From NCBI GenBank assembly GCA_023548195.1, contig JAJHZJ010000419.1, positions 1,920,773 to 1,984,772 on the forward strand: a stretch of DNA of 64,000 bases, in the 5' to 3' direction. The notes below the pieces were generated by a model, which made no database searches, was not told the DNA's origin, and worked only from the letters and a program-made list of their open reading frames with translations. Source of the DNA: Bettongia penicillata ogilbyi. Its lineage: Eukaryota; Chordata; Mammalia; Diprotodontia; Potoroidae. Below are positions 21,852 to 32,539 of this stretch, one piece after another; the stretch's first letter is position 1; the number at the start of each line of letters is the position of its first letter. The position numbers and the translations under genes are program-made.

Positions 21852-24635
21852 GTATTTTTTTATGTTTATTTATTTATTTTTAGTTTGCATCATTCATTTC
21901 CACAAAATTTTGAGTTCCAAATTTTCTCCCAATTTCTGCCCTCCTCACACCCCAAAATGCCTTGCATTCTGATTATTGCTCCCCTCAATATGCCCTCCCT
22001 TCTAGTACACTTCTCCCTTCCCTTATCCCCATCTTCTCTCTTTTCTTGTAGGGCAAGATATATTTCTATACTCCATTATCTGTATTTCTTATTTCCCAGT
22101 TGTATGCAAAAATAATTCTCAACATTCGTTCCTAAAACTTTGAGTTCCAACTTCTCTCCTTTCTTCTCTTCCCACCCATCCCCCCTGAGAAGGCAAGCAA
22201 TGCAACATAGGATATATATATGTAGCTTTGCAAAGGACTTCCATAATAGTCATGTTGTATAAGACTAACCATATTTCCCTCCATTCTGCTCTGCCCCCCA
22301 TTTATTCGGTTCTCTCTTTTGACTTTGTCCCTCCCTAAAAGTGTTTGCTTCTAATTACTCCCCCATCTCATTTGCCCTCTCTTCTATCATCCCCCCATCC
22401 CACTTTTCCCCTTCTCCTCTACTTTCCTGAAGTGTAAGACAGATTTTCATACTAAATTGAGTGAGCATGTTATTGCCTCATTAAGCCAAATGTGATGAGA
22501 GTAAGCTTCATTTTTCCCTTTTACCTCCTCCCTTTTCTCCTTCATCGAAAAAGCTTTTTCTTGCCTCTTTGATGAAAGATAATTTGCCCCATTCCATTTC
22601 TCCCTTTCTCCTCCCAATATATTCCTCTCTCACCCCTTAATTTTATTTTTTTAGATATCATCCCTTCTTATTCAACTCACCTTGCGTTCTCTGTCTATAT
22701 GTGTGTGTATAATCCCTCCAATTGCTCAAATACTGAGAAAAGTTTCAAAAGTTACAAATATTATCTTTCCATGTAGAAATATAAACAGCTCAACTTTAGA
22801 AAGTCCCTTATGATTTCTCTTTCCTATTTACCTTTTCATGCTGCTCTTGATTCTTGTGCTTGAAAGTTAAATTTTCTTTTATTTTTTTTCAAATTTTCTG
22901 GTCTTTTCATCAAGAATGCTTGAAAATCCTCTATTTCATTGAATGATCATTTTTTCCCCTGAAGTATTACATTCAGTTTTGCTGGGTAGATGATTCTTGA
23001 TTTTAATCCTAGTTCCTTTGACTTCTGGAATATCATTATCCAAGCTCTTTGATTCCTTAATGTAGAAGCTGCTAGGTCTTGTATTATCCTGATTGTGTTT
23101 CCACAATATTCAAATTGTTTCTTTCTAGCTGCTTGCAATAGTTTTTTCCTTGAACTGGGAACTCTGGAATTTGGCTAGAATATTCCTAGGAGTTTCTGTT
23201 TTCAGATGTGTTTCAGGAGGTGATCAGTAGATTCTTTCAATATTTATTTTGCCCTCTGGTTCTAAAATATCAGGGCAGTTTTCCTTGATAATTTCATGAA
23301 ATATGATGTCTAGAATCTTTTTTTGATCAGGGCTTTCAGATAGGCCAGTCATTTTAAAATTATCTTTCCTGGATCTATTTTCCAGGTCAGTTGTTTTTCC
23401 AATGAGATATTTCACATTATGTTCTATTTTTTTCATTCTTTTGGTTTTGTTTTGTAATGTCTTGGTTTCTCATGAAGTCATTAGCTTCCATCTCTTCCAT
23501 TCTAATTTTTAAAGAACTGTTTTCTTCAGTGAGTTTTTGAACCTCTTTTTCCAATTGGCTAATTCTGCTTTTTAAAGCATTTGTCTCCTCACTGGCATTT
23601 TGGACCTCTTTTGCCAATCGAGTTAGCCTATTTTCTTCAGTATTTTTTTGGTTCTCCTTTAACAAGCTGTTGACTCATTTTTCATAATTTTCTTGCACTG
23701 CTCTCATTTTTGTTCCCAATTTTTCCTCCACTTCTCTTACTTGATTTTCAAAATCCTTTTTGAGCTCTTCTGTATCCTGAGATGATTGCATTTTTATTTT
23801 GGAAGTTTTGGATGCAGAAGCCTCTGATGATATGCATTGTTCTTCCTCATCCAAAAGGATGGAAGAAAATACCTGTTCACCAAGAAAGTAACCTTCTATA
23901 GCCTTGTTTTCTTCTCTTTTGGGGGCATTTTCCCAGTCAGTTACTTGACTTTTGAGTCCTTTGTCAAGAGGAGGGTATACTCTGGGGACCTGGAAGTTTT
24001 CAGTTCCTCCAAGGAGGCACAATCAAGGGAGAAGAGTTTGCTTCTCTCTTAGCCTGTACTCTGGTTTGAGAGCAACCAGAAGCACTTTGTCCTGCCCAGG
24101 ATCTGCCAGCAGGGTCCCCTCTCCAGAGCAACCCCCAGTTTCACTGCCAGCACTCTTCCACAATCAAGGAGGGCAACTCAGGGCTGAAATCCAGATCAAT
24201 TGCTCAATTCTCCCAGGGTCTTTAAGCAGAGAACTCCAAAAATGGATGCTGCCACTGCAGTGACTGCTGCTGGCAGGCCCAGACTGTGTTCCCTTCTCAC
24301 TCAGGTGAAAGAACTTTCTCACTGACCTTTGAAGCAGTCTTTGGGTTTTGTGGGTTGAGCAATCTGGAAACTGCCGCTTCTGGTGGCACCCTGATGCCTA
24401 CTCAGGTCATGCTCCTGCCCTACTATGTGGCCTATGCTTGACTGGGCTCCCCTCCACCCCTGGTGCAATAGACTTTTCCTTTTGGCCTTCCATGCTGTCT
24501 TGGACTGGAAATCTCCTTTACTCTGTTGTTTTGTGGCTTCTGCTGCTCTTGAATTCACTGTGTCATTTTTTACAGGTATTTTATTGGCTATGTGCAGGAG
24601 CTTCCACAGCTTCCTACTCTTCCATCTTTTTAAAT
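21852..24635 (-). mobile_element. HAL1-1: half-L1 (ORF1 only), near full length
   Basis: Read on the minus strand: a 5' region starting near AGATGGAAGAGTAGGAAGCT (24630), a roughly 700-bp 5'UTR, a broken ORF1, then about 1 kb of 3'UTR ending in the L1-type tail (tttggaactcaaaattttgtg, then an A/T-rich end at 21852). No ORF2 is present: the sequence passes from the ORF1 C-terminus straight into the spacer/3'UTR, in the same order as HAL1-2, -3 and -4. HAL1 elements are known L1 derivatives lacking ORF2 that depend on L1 enzymes. The usual first bases (GGGGGYGGAGCC) are missing or mutated and I see no target-site duplication. It is the most decayed of the four. Confidence 0.8.
22850..23928 (-). 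pseudogene. L1-type ORF1 remnant in HAL1-1
   Basis: Pieces in order on the minus strand: an N-terminal segment with EELKKDFENQ and VEEKLGTKMR (23675-23900), a coiled-coil segment with RLTRLAKEVQ and LEKEVQKLTEENSSLKIR (23417-23665), an RRM-type segment with LDIIFHEIIKENCPDIL (23224-23436) and a C-terminal segment with AARKKQFEYCGNTIRI (22947-23138). The ATG at 23928 lies out of frame with the segment after it. At least three frameshifts or stops separate the pieces, including a TGA at 23224-23226 at the position discussed under findings. Intact L1 ORF1p is a trimeric nucleic-acid chaperone; this copy cannot make it. Confidence 0.8.
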
Positions 24636-25484
24636 TTTTATCTGATAACTCACTAAGGATATTCTGTAGTGAGTAACTTACCCCCCAGATCTGTCCTCTA
24701 TTGTGGCTCTATTTGTGTGTCTATGTATACAATGGTTGCTACTACATGTAGCCAGAGAAACAATAGGACACAGGAAGTCAGCTGGTAGTACCCAATGGTC
24801 ATTCTTTCCAATATTAATGAGGATTCACGCTGATCATTGAGACAACCTCTAATGAATCAAGTATAATGGGTTTGATGGGACACAGTAAGACTGTATCCAT
24901 TCTGTCAAAATGGATGGAACATCAGGTAGCTCTATCACTAACTTGATCAGAAAACTTAGGTTCTTGAGGACATCAAGGTTTGCTCTCTGGAGTTACTAAT
25001 TGTCAAGTATACATGAGATTTTCTTCTCAGCAACTTCTCTGCAAAGTTTCTGTGAGAACCCACTCTTCCCTAGAGGCACACTCCCATATTATGTGCATTG
25101 GTGGGAGATTGTAAACCAGATTTATGGGTGGGCTTTTATGTTTTCATTTTTCCTACTTTTATCTTCTATTTAGTCAATATTATTATTCTTTTTCAAAAAG
25201 AAAATTCAGATCCTAATTTATTCTTGAACTGACCATAAAATGGGCTATGTTCATTGCCTAAATTACCTGTTAAGTCCAGACCCTCCCCTATCTTCAGACC
25301 TAGTTGTGTGATACCTTCTGAGGATCAGTAGATTTGTTTTGTTTTACACTGGCAAATTCCAACAAAGAAACCAGGGATTTGATGCAAAGTATTGTCTGTA
25401 GAGGCAAAGGTTCAGAGTCACAAACATTTTAGCGCTGTTAGTGCTACAGCCTCAGAGATCATGTTATCTACCTTTTTGACAATA
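24636..25484. other. no feature seen
   Basis: No recognisable repeat or exon. Base composition is similar to the other unique-looking stretches. Confidence 0.5.
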
Positions 25485-25565
25485 AAGTGGAAACAACAAT
25501 GAAAATTTGCAATCAGAAGACCTGGGTTCAAATTCTAACTGTGATATTTGCTAGTTCTACCACAG
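25485..25565 (+). mobile_element. SINE head fragment
   Basis: 'cagaagacctgggttcaaat' (box-B type) and 'tctaactgtgatatttgc' show a plus-strand tRNA SINE head fragment. Confidence 0.6.
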
Positions 25566-25764
25566 GTTGGACTAACTCCACCATTCAATTGCATATTACC
25601 AACTCAGATCCCGCTCCATGTTGACTTTCCCTTGTAAAGTCCAAACCCAGGGACCTCTTTATTTATGTCTTGCTCACAAACTACTCTTCTTCCTGATATC
25701 CATATGATACCATCTTCCATAAATAGTATAAATTCTACCATCAAACCATATGTTGACAGATGAA

Positions 25765-25885
25765 CAAATGAATGAATGAAAAGCATTTAAGTGCTTACTA
25801 AGTACTAATCAATGAGAATACAACTAGAAAAGTAAGACAGTTCCTGACCCAGGGGAGCTTATATTCAAAACATATGTAGGGGAGT
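25765..25885 (-). mobile_element. L2/MIR-type 3'-end remnant
   Basis: 'tgaatgaatgaaaagcattt' followed by 'gtgcttactaagtactaat' and 'cctgacccaggggagctt' is the reverse complement of the L2-type tail, including its tandem tetranucleotide end. Confidence 0.6.
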
Positions 25886-25909
25886 AGTGGTCAGAGAAAG
25901 GGGTTATAC

Positions 25910-26135
25910 TATCAGCTAGCACTTATATAGCACTTTAATCAATTTTATAAATTTTGTAAAATATATGTTAACTAGATACTATTATTATCTCCATTTTATA
26001 GATGAAGAAACTAAGGCACAGAGATATTAATTGACTTGTCCAGAGTCACACAGTTAGTAAATGTATGAGGCAAGATTTAAACTCAGGTTTTCCTAACTCC
26101 AAATCTGGCACTCTATGGATGACCTAGATGCCTTG
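25910..26135 (-). mobile_element. MIR/CORE-type SINE
   Basis: 'ctagcacttatatagcactt', 'atctccattttatagatga', 'agaaactaaggcacagag', 'tgacttgtccagagtcac', 'acagttagtaaatgtatg' and 'actcaggttttcctaact' give the complete antisense order. Confidence 0.85.
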
Positions 26136-26865
26136 GTACTGTAATCTGGAAAATGACAGGGATGGTGAATAATAGTTCAGTCCACTAATTTACCTGTTAC
26201 AAAGACAATGGTGTTATTGATTTGATTGCAATCAAAGTTTTCTGAGAAAGAGAATGATAAAAGAGAGGATGAAGAGGGCCATGGAAAGGTTGAAAATATC
26301 TGGAGTTACACGGTCCTAGGGAGTACAAAGTCATGTGGCTTAGCTTCACCCAAGCCTGGTCTCCATTCATTGGGGTTTAGAGGATGGAAAGGCAGGAAGA
26401 GAAGACAACAGTTTGGAAAATGGCTATGATAAAGGATATGGAATAGGTATGGTAGTAGAAGAATGTAAGAGCGCGGTCACTGATTATAGTCAGAGCAATA
26501 GCATAATGGCAATATGTGGGCCAGAACCGAGGAGGAATCAAGTGATGACTGATGAACAGTGACAATTTGGAGCAATAGGAAATGTCAACTCCAAAAAAAA
26601 GGAAGAATTGGTCTGCTGGTATAAAGCACAACACAGGCACATCAGACTATGGTGGCAAGCTCAAAAAAAATTGAGTCAATTTGGCTAAAAACTCTTAGAG
26701 TTGTTGGGGTATTAACTTGCAAACAATATTTGATTCCTACTTAAGTGCTGCCTACTTTATTTATTCCTACAGAGTAGAATCCTTTCAACTCACTATCCAA
26801 CCAAGAATAAAAGTAACTTCAGAATCTGAAGGTCTTAATTTCGTTATGTCCTTTAATCAGTGTGA
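26136..26865. other. no feature seen
   Basis: The 67-residue frame (26226-26429, plus) is lysine-rich and the 87-residue frame (26377-26640, minus) is hydrophobic. Neither shows a motif. Confidence 0.5.
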
Positions 26866-26995
26866 TTTGATCTAGTTGGCATACTGAGCATGTCCTATGT
26901 CCAGGGCATTGCTCTGGACATGGGAGCCACATAGATGACAGCCTAATCTCTATCCTCAAGGAGACTTCAGTTTAATGGGGAAAACAGGTGATGTC
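26866..26995 (-). mobile_element. L2/MIR-type repeat fragment
   Basis: 'gtccagggcattgctctgga', 'atctctatcctcaaggagac' and 'ttcagtttaatggggaaaac' match the minus-strand L2-type unit. Confidence 0.55.
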
Positions 26996-27019
26996 GCGAT
27001 AGGGATACAGGCTAGACCT

Positions 27020-27255
27020 GACCCCAAGTCTGGGCTCCAAACTCAATACTCTCCCTTATCTCTACCACTAATTCCCTGTGTTTTTGTTTGTCCTTCATTT
27101 TTGAAGAGGACTATGACCTCAGGGAGGTGTTTCCCTGTATGAACTTTGACAAATCATGTCATCTCACTGATCCCTAGTCTCCTCAACTTAAAAAACACAC
27201 ATTGGTCTAAATGACCTCTGAGGCCCTTTCTGCTCTTACATTTTATGATTCTGAC
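27020..27255 (+). mobile_element. CORE-type SINE interrupted by a short SINE tail
   Basis: Plus-strand SINE order: 'tctaccactaattccctgtg' (to 27080), then after the insert 'ctgtatgaactttgacaaatc', 'ctcctcaacttaaaaaac', 'tggtctaaatgacctctga' and 'ggccctttctgctctt'. The interruption is the fragment at 27081-27130. Confidence 0.7.
27081..27130 (-). mobile_element. 50-bp 3' tail of a tRNA SINE with 8-bp target-site duplication
   Basis: The plus strand reads GTTTGTCCTTCATTTTTGAA followed by 'gaggactatgacctcaggg', the 3' end (minus orientation) of the SINE family at 7407-7719. Direct repeats TTCCCTGT at 27072-27079 and 27131-27138 flank it. A severely 5'-truncated insertion keeping only the 3' end fits target-primed reverse transcription. 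Confidence 0.7.
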
Positions 27256-28479
27256 TTTTAGTGCTGTATATATTAATTAAGGGGTGTCTGTGTACATATT
27301 TAACAGCTGGTTCTCTGGGGGAGGGGGGAAATATGTATACGATGCATTTTAAGGTTTAATTTGCATTACTAACATTTTCTCCATCACTTTTAAGTAGAGA
27401 CAATCAACAGAACAGCAAATCAAGTCTTAATTTGTGGCATTTGTTGATTTCCAATGTGTAAATAGTCACGCTGAAATTTTAACATTCAACTCTTGAAAGC
27501 TGATATGAACTGGCTCTCTCACAGTACTGAAAGTGTGACTCATCTTGGTGTGATGATGACTTCAGTTTGTCAAAAGTCATGCCAGAAGAGTAAAACCTCT
27601 GGCAGTTCCTGGCAAATGGGAAAGGCCTTAGGAATAGACCTTGTGGTATTAATGGTAGGGTTCACACTGATGGCATCTTAGGTCCTTAAAGTTTCAGAGA
27701 AGTATATTCAAAACATAGTTTCATTAGCTTCTTTTAGATGATTTCTTAAAAAGATAATCTAAAATTGCATTGTTGGTGATTAGGTTGGACCCTGACTTAA
27801 TGTAAGGAAAAATATATTAATTAGCTAGAAAACTGTAGTTTCAAAGCTGATATGGATATATTAATTGACTTAAGTTCTTAATTGACATAACATGTCTAAC
27901 CTTTAAATCTTGTTGCATAAGTGCCAAGGTTCAAATGGACCAATTGCTTGAAGAATATCAGAGTGCTGATGGGCTCTGTTGTCAATGCTGCCAAACTCTA
28001 CCCCTAGGATATAGGGAAAAGGAACAACTTATAATGAAATCTATAGGAAATATATCAGATAGTTGATGACACTTTCCCAAGAAAGCAATTTGCCAACACA
28101 AGTTTTCCATTGCTTAGGCCAGAATTCACTCTTAATGGGACAAATATTTTATATGCATTTTATGTCTGTAGATGTTATAGGGCATTTCTTTCTGTCTTGC
28201 CAAGGGCACTGATTCTGATTTCTTGTATGCTTAGAGTCAGAGCTGGATGATTCTGGTTTGTGAAAAATGTTCACTATTGTAATTGCAGGTGCTTATTCAA
28301 AGAATATGGTCAGAATTTTCTGTTTTAATATAGGACCTGTTTCAAGAGAGAAACAAATATTTTAGGGGTAAGCACACAGCAATTATTTGAAAAAAAGTGG
28401 ATATTTCATTGATCCCAAACAATAGAGTTAGTTGTATTTTGAAACTAATGTTTATGTAACCTAAATAAGAAAATAGGAT
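27256..28479. other. no feature seen
   Basis: AT-rich DNA with no recognisable repeat. A short G run occurs at about 27317-27330. Confidence 0.5.
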
Positions 28480-28745
28480 TGGAAAAAAAAGCTAAAATGT
28501 CTAGAAGCATGAACCCATTCATGAAAATTATAAGTGGTCAAAATGAGGCTTTTGATAAGGAAGAACTTCTAACCATAGAATCCTAAAAAGTGAAATGAGC
28601 TACTGTACAAGCTAGTGAGCTCTCTATTACTTGAAGTCTTTAAAAGTAGAATCAGAATCATTTGTTGGAATTCTTGTAAATGGGCAGTTGTGTGTAAAGG
28701 AAATGGTTAGACTAGATGACTCCTGTGATTCTTTCTTAGAACGTT
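28480..28745 (+). mobile_element. CR1/L3-like 3'-end repeat
   Basis: 'aggaagaacttctaaccata', 'aagtgaaatgagctactgta', 'ttgaagtctttaaaagtag' and 'ggttagactagatgactcc', ending 'tgtgattctttct', follow the order of the copy at 44310-44715. The terminal GATTCT motif is typical of CR1/L3-type 3' ends. Confidence 0.5.
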
Positions 28746-28834
28746 TTTATTCTAAGATAATGTACTATTTGTATGCCTGGGATATGTAAGTAACATATGC
28801 ATATATACTGTCATTTTGGAATGGCAAGAACTGT

Positions 28835-28930
28835 TTAAATTATTCATCAGTAAAACAAGGAGTTTGGATGAGATGACTTCAAAGGTTCCTTCCATCCCTG
28901 TGCCTATAATTCTCTGTATGTCTTGTACTA
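28835..28930 (+). mobile_element. SINE 3' fragment
   Basis: 'cagtaaaacaaggagtttgg', 'atgagatgacttcaaaggt' and 'tccttccatccctgtgcc' match the 3' part of the CORE-type SINEs. Confidence 0.55.
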
Positions 28931-29204
28931 CATGGAAACTGAATATCATTTAACCAACATCTTGAACATTTCTATGGACCAAAAAAATTATGTTATCTAG
29001 ATACCAGCTCTAGCTACACTTTTGAATGGTTGCTAATTCATAGTTTTGTTTAAATTTTTAAAGAAACTTTTGCTTATAACAAAGATGAATGGAGGCAACA
29101 CTTGGCTGTCATGGAAAGATTTCTCTTATTTCCCACTTCACTCTGGAATAAATCAAAATATTTTGAGCAATATAACACAAAATGTGCTAAAAATATTGGG
29201 TGGA

Positions 29205-29392
29205 AAGTATAGTACAATAGAAACAACATTGGCTAGGGATAAAAGATTCAGGCTTTTCTTGCCTCTTCCTCTTATGACCTATATTACTTTGAATAAGTCA
29301 TAAAATCTTCACGACCTTCAATTTCTTCATTTGTAAAATGAGAAAGTTGATGGCCTCACAGGTTCTTTCCAACTCTAGATCTATTATCCTTT
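29205..29392 (+). mobile_element. tRNA-headed CORE-type SINE
   Basis: The order 'aaaagattcaggcttttctt', 'tatgacctatattactttg', 'aataagtcataaaatcttc', 'atttgtaaaatgagaaag', 'ttgatggcctcacaggtt' and 'ctttccaactctagatc' is complete. Confidence 0.75.
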
Positions 29393-30119
29393 AAATTGTT
29401 ATGTCAAACTTTTCCTTCTTAAAGGAGGGAAGGATGAGGATGCAAAAGTTGGGAGGAAAATATATAAGATTGGCAAGTAGGCATAAGAGAAATGTAAGAG
29501 TAATATGAGGACAAGTGCACTATGTTCAACCAATCAAACAAATTGACATTTTTTCCCCCCTTAATGAAATCTCATTTGCTAATAAAAAGTCATTTTTCTT
29601 TGTAGATCTGTTTCTCTCCATATGCATCAGAATGTAAGCATAGTAAATACTGTTAAGATAGAAGCATGGAGATGAGGAAGGCTCACCTTGAGTTACTCCA
29701 ACTGAGGCAGTCATATAAAAGTTTTCCCATTATAACTTTGTCTATTTGTGACTCCTCTGCCTTAATCTGAGGAAGCATGAATTGTGCTGTTTTCTGAATG
29801 ATAATACTCATATAGCATTGGGTAGAATTTATGACATACCTTTTCTGAACCTTAGAATGTCACTGTATCCTGGGATAAAATGAAATCAAAGATTTCTTGT
29901 GAACAGATTTCCCCCGGCTTCAATTATTAGCTCCAATTGTGAGTGTCTATTAATGCTCCACTGGTACAGAAAGAAGCAGATTGACCTAATCCCCATTAAT
30001 TTTTGGTTAGATATTTTCACTATTCCTAATTTTTGCTTTTGTTTTACTTCTTCAGAAAAAGACAAGTGAAACTTGTGGAAGTATTCAACTTTCATTAAGC
30101 TTTTAATAGGTTTAATAGG
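29393..30119. other. no feature seen
   Basis: I looked here for the missing 3' part of L1-B and found nothing L1-like, only AT-rich unique-looking DNA. Confidence 0.5.
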
Positions 30120-30332
30120 GTCCTTTTAAAAAATAATTTAATTTTAGCTTTTAACATTTACTTTTATAAGATTTTGAGTTCTAAATTTCCCCCCTCCCAT
30201 CTTCCTTCCCCAAGGTGGCATGCAATCAGATATAGGCTATACATGTACAATCATATTAAACATATTTCCATGTTAACCATATTGTGAAAGATGAATCAGA
30301 GCAAAAGGAAAAACAAAAAAAAAACAAAAAAA

Positions 30333-30357
30333 GCACACACACACACACACACACACA
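30333..30357. repeat. (CA)n microsatellite in L1-A 3' region
   Basis: An uninterrupted CA run of about 12 units lies next to an A-rich stretch. It sits in the L1 3'UTR rather than in unique DNA. Confidence 0.95.
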
Positions 30358-30449
30358 AGTATTCTTTGATCTGCATTCCAAATCCATAGTTCTTTCTCTG
30401 GATATGGATAACATTTTCCATCATGAGTTTTCTGGAATTGTCTTAGATC

Positions 30450-32527
30450 ATTGCCCAGAAAAGCTAAGTTTAACAAAGTTAGTCATTACACAGTGTTGCT
30501 ATTTCTGTGTACAATGTTCTCCTGGTTCAGCATTAAATTCATGCAGGTTTTTCCAGGATTTTTTGAAATCTGCCTGCTCACCATTTCTTATGGCACAATA
30601 ATATTCCATTATATTCATATACCACAACTTGTTCAGCTATTCCCCAATTGATGGACATCACTCAAGTTCCAGTTGTTTGCCACCACAAAAAGAGTTGCTA
30701 TAAATATTTTTGTACATTGTAATTTCTTTTTCCCTTTATTATGGTCTCTTTAGGGTATAGAACTAGTAGCACTATTACTGGATTAAAAGTTATGCAAAGT
30801 TTTATACCCCTTTGGGCATAGTTTCAAATTATATCTATATTGTGTACCCATTTGGACTTTATTCTGGTATACAGTGTCAAGTGTTGGTCCATATCCAGTT
30901 TCTGCCACACAACTTTCTAGTTTTCCTAGCAGTTTTTGTCAAACAATTAATTCTTTTCCAAGACGTTGGGGTCCCTGGGTGTGTCAAACAGTAGACTTGC
31001 TATAATCATTGACTAGTGTCTTGTGTACCCTATCCCCTGTATTTCATAGTCAATACCAAGTGGTATTGATGGGCTAGGTCACCTTCCCTAACATTTCTTT
31101 TCATTAATTCCTTTGATATTCTGGACCTTTTGCTCTTACAGATGAATATTTGTATTATTTTTTCTAGCTCTATAAAATAATTTTTGGTAGTTTGAATGGT
31201 ACAACACTGAATAAATAAATTAATTTAGGTAGAATTATTATTTTTATTATGTTAGTTTAACCTACCCATGAACAATTGAAGTTTTTCCAATTATTTAGAT
31301 CTGACTTTATTTGTGCAAAAAGTATCTTGTAGTTGTGTTCATATAGTCTCTGGGTTTTCTTTCTCTGGTAGATTCCTGAATATTTTACAGTATCTACAGT
31401 AACTTTAAGTGGGGTTTCTCTTTCTCTCTCTTGCTGTTGGGCTTTGTCAGTAATATATAGAAATGCAGGTGATTTATGTGGGTTTATTTTGTATCCTGCA
31501 ACTTTGCTTAAATTCTTTATTATTTCAAGTAGTTTTTTAATTGATACTCTAGGATTCTCTGAGTATATCATCATATCATCTGCAAAAAATGATAACTTAG
31601 TTTCTTCTTTGCCTCTTCTAGTTCCTTCAATTTCTTTTTTTCTCTTATTGCTAACGCTGATATTTCTAGTACCATATTGAATAACAGAGGTGATAATGGC
31701 CATCTTTGTTTCACCCCCAATCTTACTGGAAATGCATCTAGCTTATTCCCATTGCATAGAATACTTGCTAATAGTTGAGAGTAGATAATATTTATTATTT
31801 TAAGGAAGGATCCATTTATTCCCATGCTCTTCAGCATTTTCAATAGGAATTGGTGTTGTATTTTGTCATAAGTTTTTTTCTGCATCTATTGAAATAATCA
31901 TATGGTTTCTGTTAGATTTGTTGTTGATATAATCAATTTTTCTGACAGTTTTCCTAATATTGAATCAGTCCAGTATTCCTGGTATGAATCCTACATGATC
32001 AAAGTCTTTTATTCTTGTGATAAGTTGCTGTAATATTTTTTGCTAATACTTTATTTAAAATTTTTGCATCTATATTCATTAGGGAATTTGGTTTATAATT
32101 TTCTTTCTCAGTTTTGATTCTTCCCTATTTAGGTAGCAGCACCATATTTGTATCATAGAAATAATTTGGTAGGACTTCTTCTTCATCAATTTTCCCAAAT
32201 TGTCTATATAGTATTGGAATTAACTATTCTTTAAATGTTTGATAGAATTCACTTGTAAATCCATCAGGTCCTTGAGATTTTTTCTGAAGGAGTTCATTGA
32301 GGACTTGCTCTATTTCTTTTTCTGAGATGAAGTTATTTAAGTATTTTAATTCCTCTTCTGTTAATCTGGGCAATTTGTAATTTTGTACATATTCATTCAC
32401 ATGGATGCTTTTTGTAACAACTACACTGTTATTGTGAACTTTAATGTCTTTAGTAATTTTAATGGAAATTCCCTTTTGTCTCTCTCTACTAGATTTTGTT
32501 GGTAGTGTACATAAATATTGATGGTTC
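30450..32527 (-). pseudogene. L1 ORF2 fragment (RT core to C-terminus)
   Basis: The best-preserved pieces are 32224-32529 (thumb-like and conserved '[17 protein letters not shown]'), 31571-31885 ('MLKSMGINGSFLKIINIIYS', 'SPLLFNMVLEISALAIR') and 31257-31703, which holds the catalytic loop SFFADDMMIY with FADD at 31575-31586. L1 ORF2p combines an endonuclease, a reverse transcriptase and a Cys-rich C-terminus. Here the endonuclease is absent and several stops and frameshifts divide the RT. The C-terminal piece reads TRRTLYTEIATLCND on the minus strand, homologous to TRRTLYIATAALCDE in the plus-strand L1 at 61165-61510. Non-functional. Confidence 0.85.
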
Positions 32528-32539
32528 ATATGTGTTTAT

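Larger units (their letters stand above)
30120..32527 (-). mobile_element. L1-A: 5'-truncated L1 with ORF2 RT and C-terminus
   Basis: Minus-strand L1. The left end carries the L1-type 3' tail (aagattttgagttctaaatt and the A/T end at about 30125), whose layout is shared with the HAL1 tails. Next come a (CA)n tract at 30333-30357, the ORF2 C-terminal region at 30450-31000, and the RT region at 31257-32527. The 5' edge abuts L1-B, which begins again at the RT C-terminal side, so the RT region is present twice (31480-32525 and 32540-33470). Compared with human L1, the distance between the RT catalytic site and the C-terminus is short, suggesting an internal deletion. Confidence 0.85.

Noticed and set aside
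27081..27130. SINE 5' head fragment
   Set aside because: Comparison with 7407-7719 shows that this end is the 3' tail in minus orientation, as expected for a 5'-truncated insertion.
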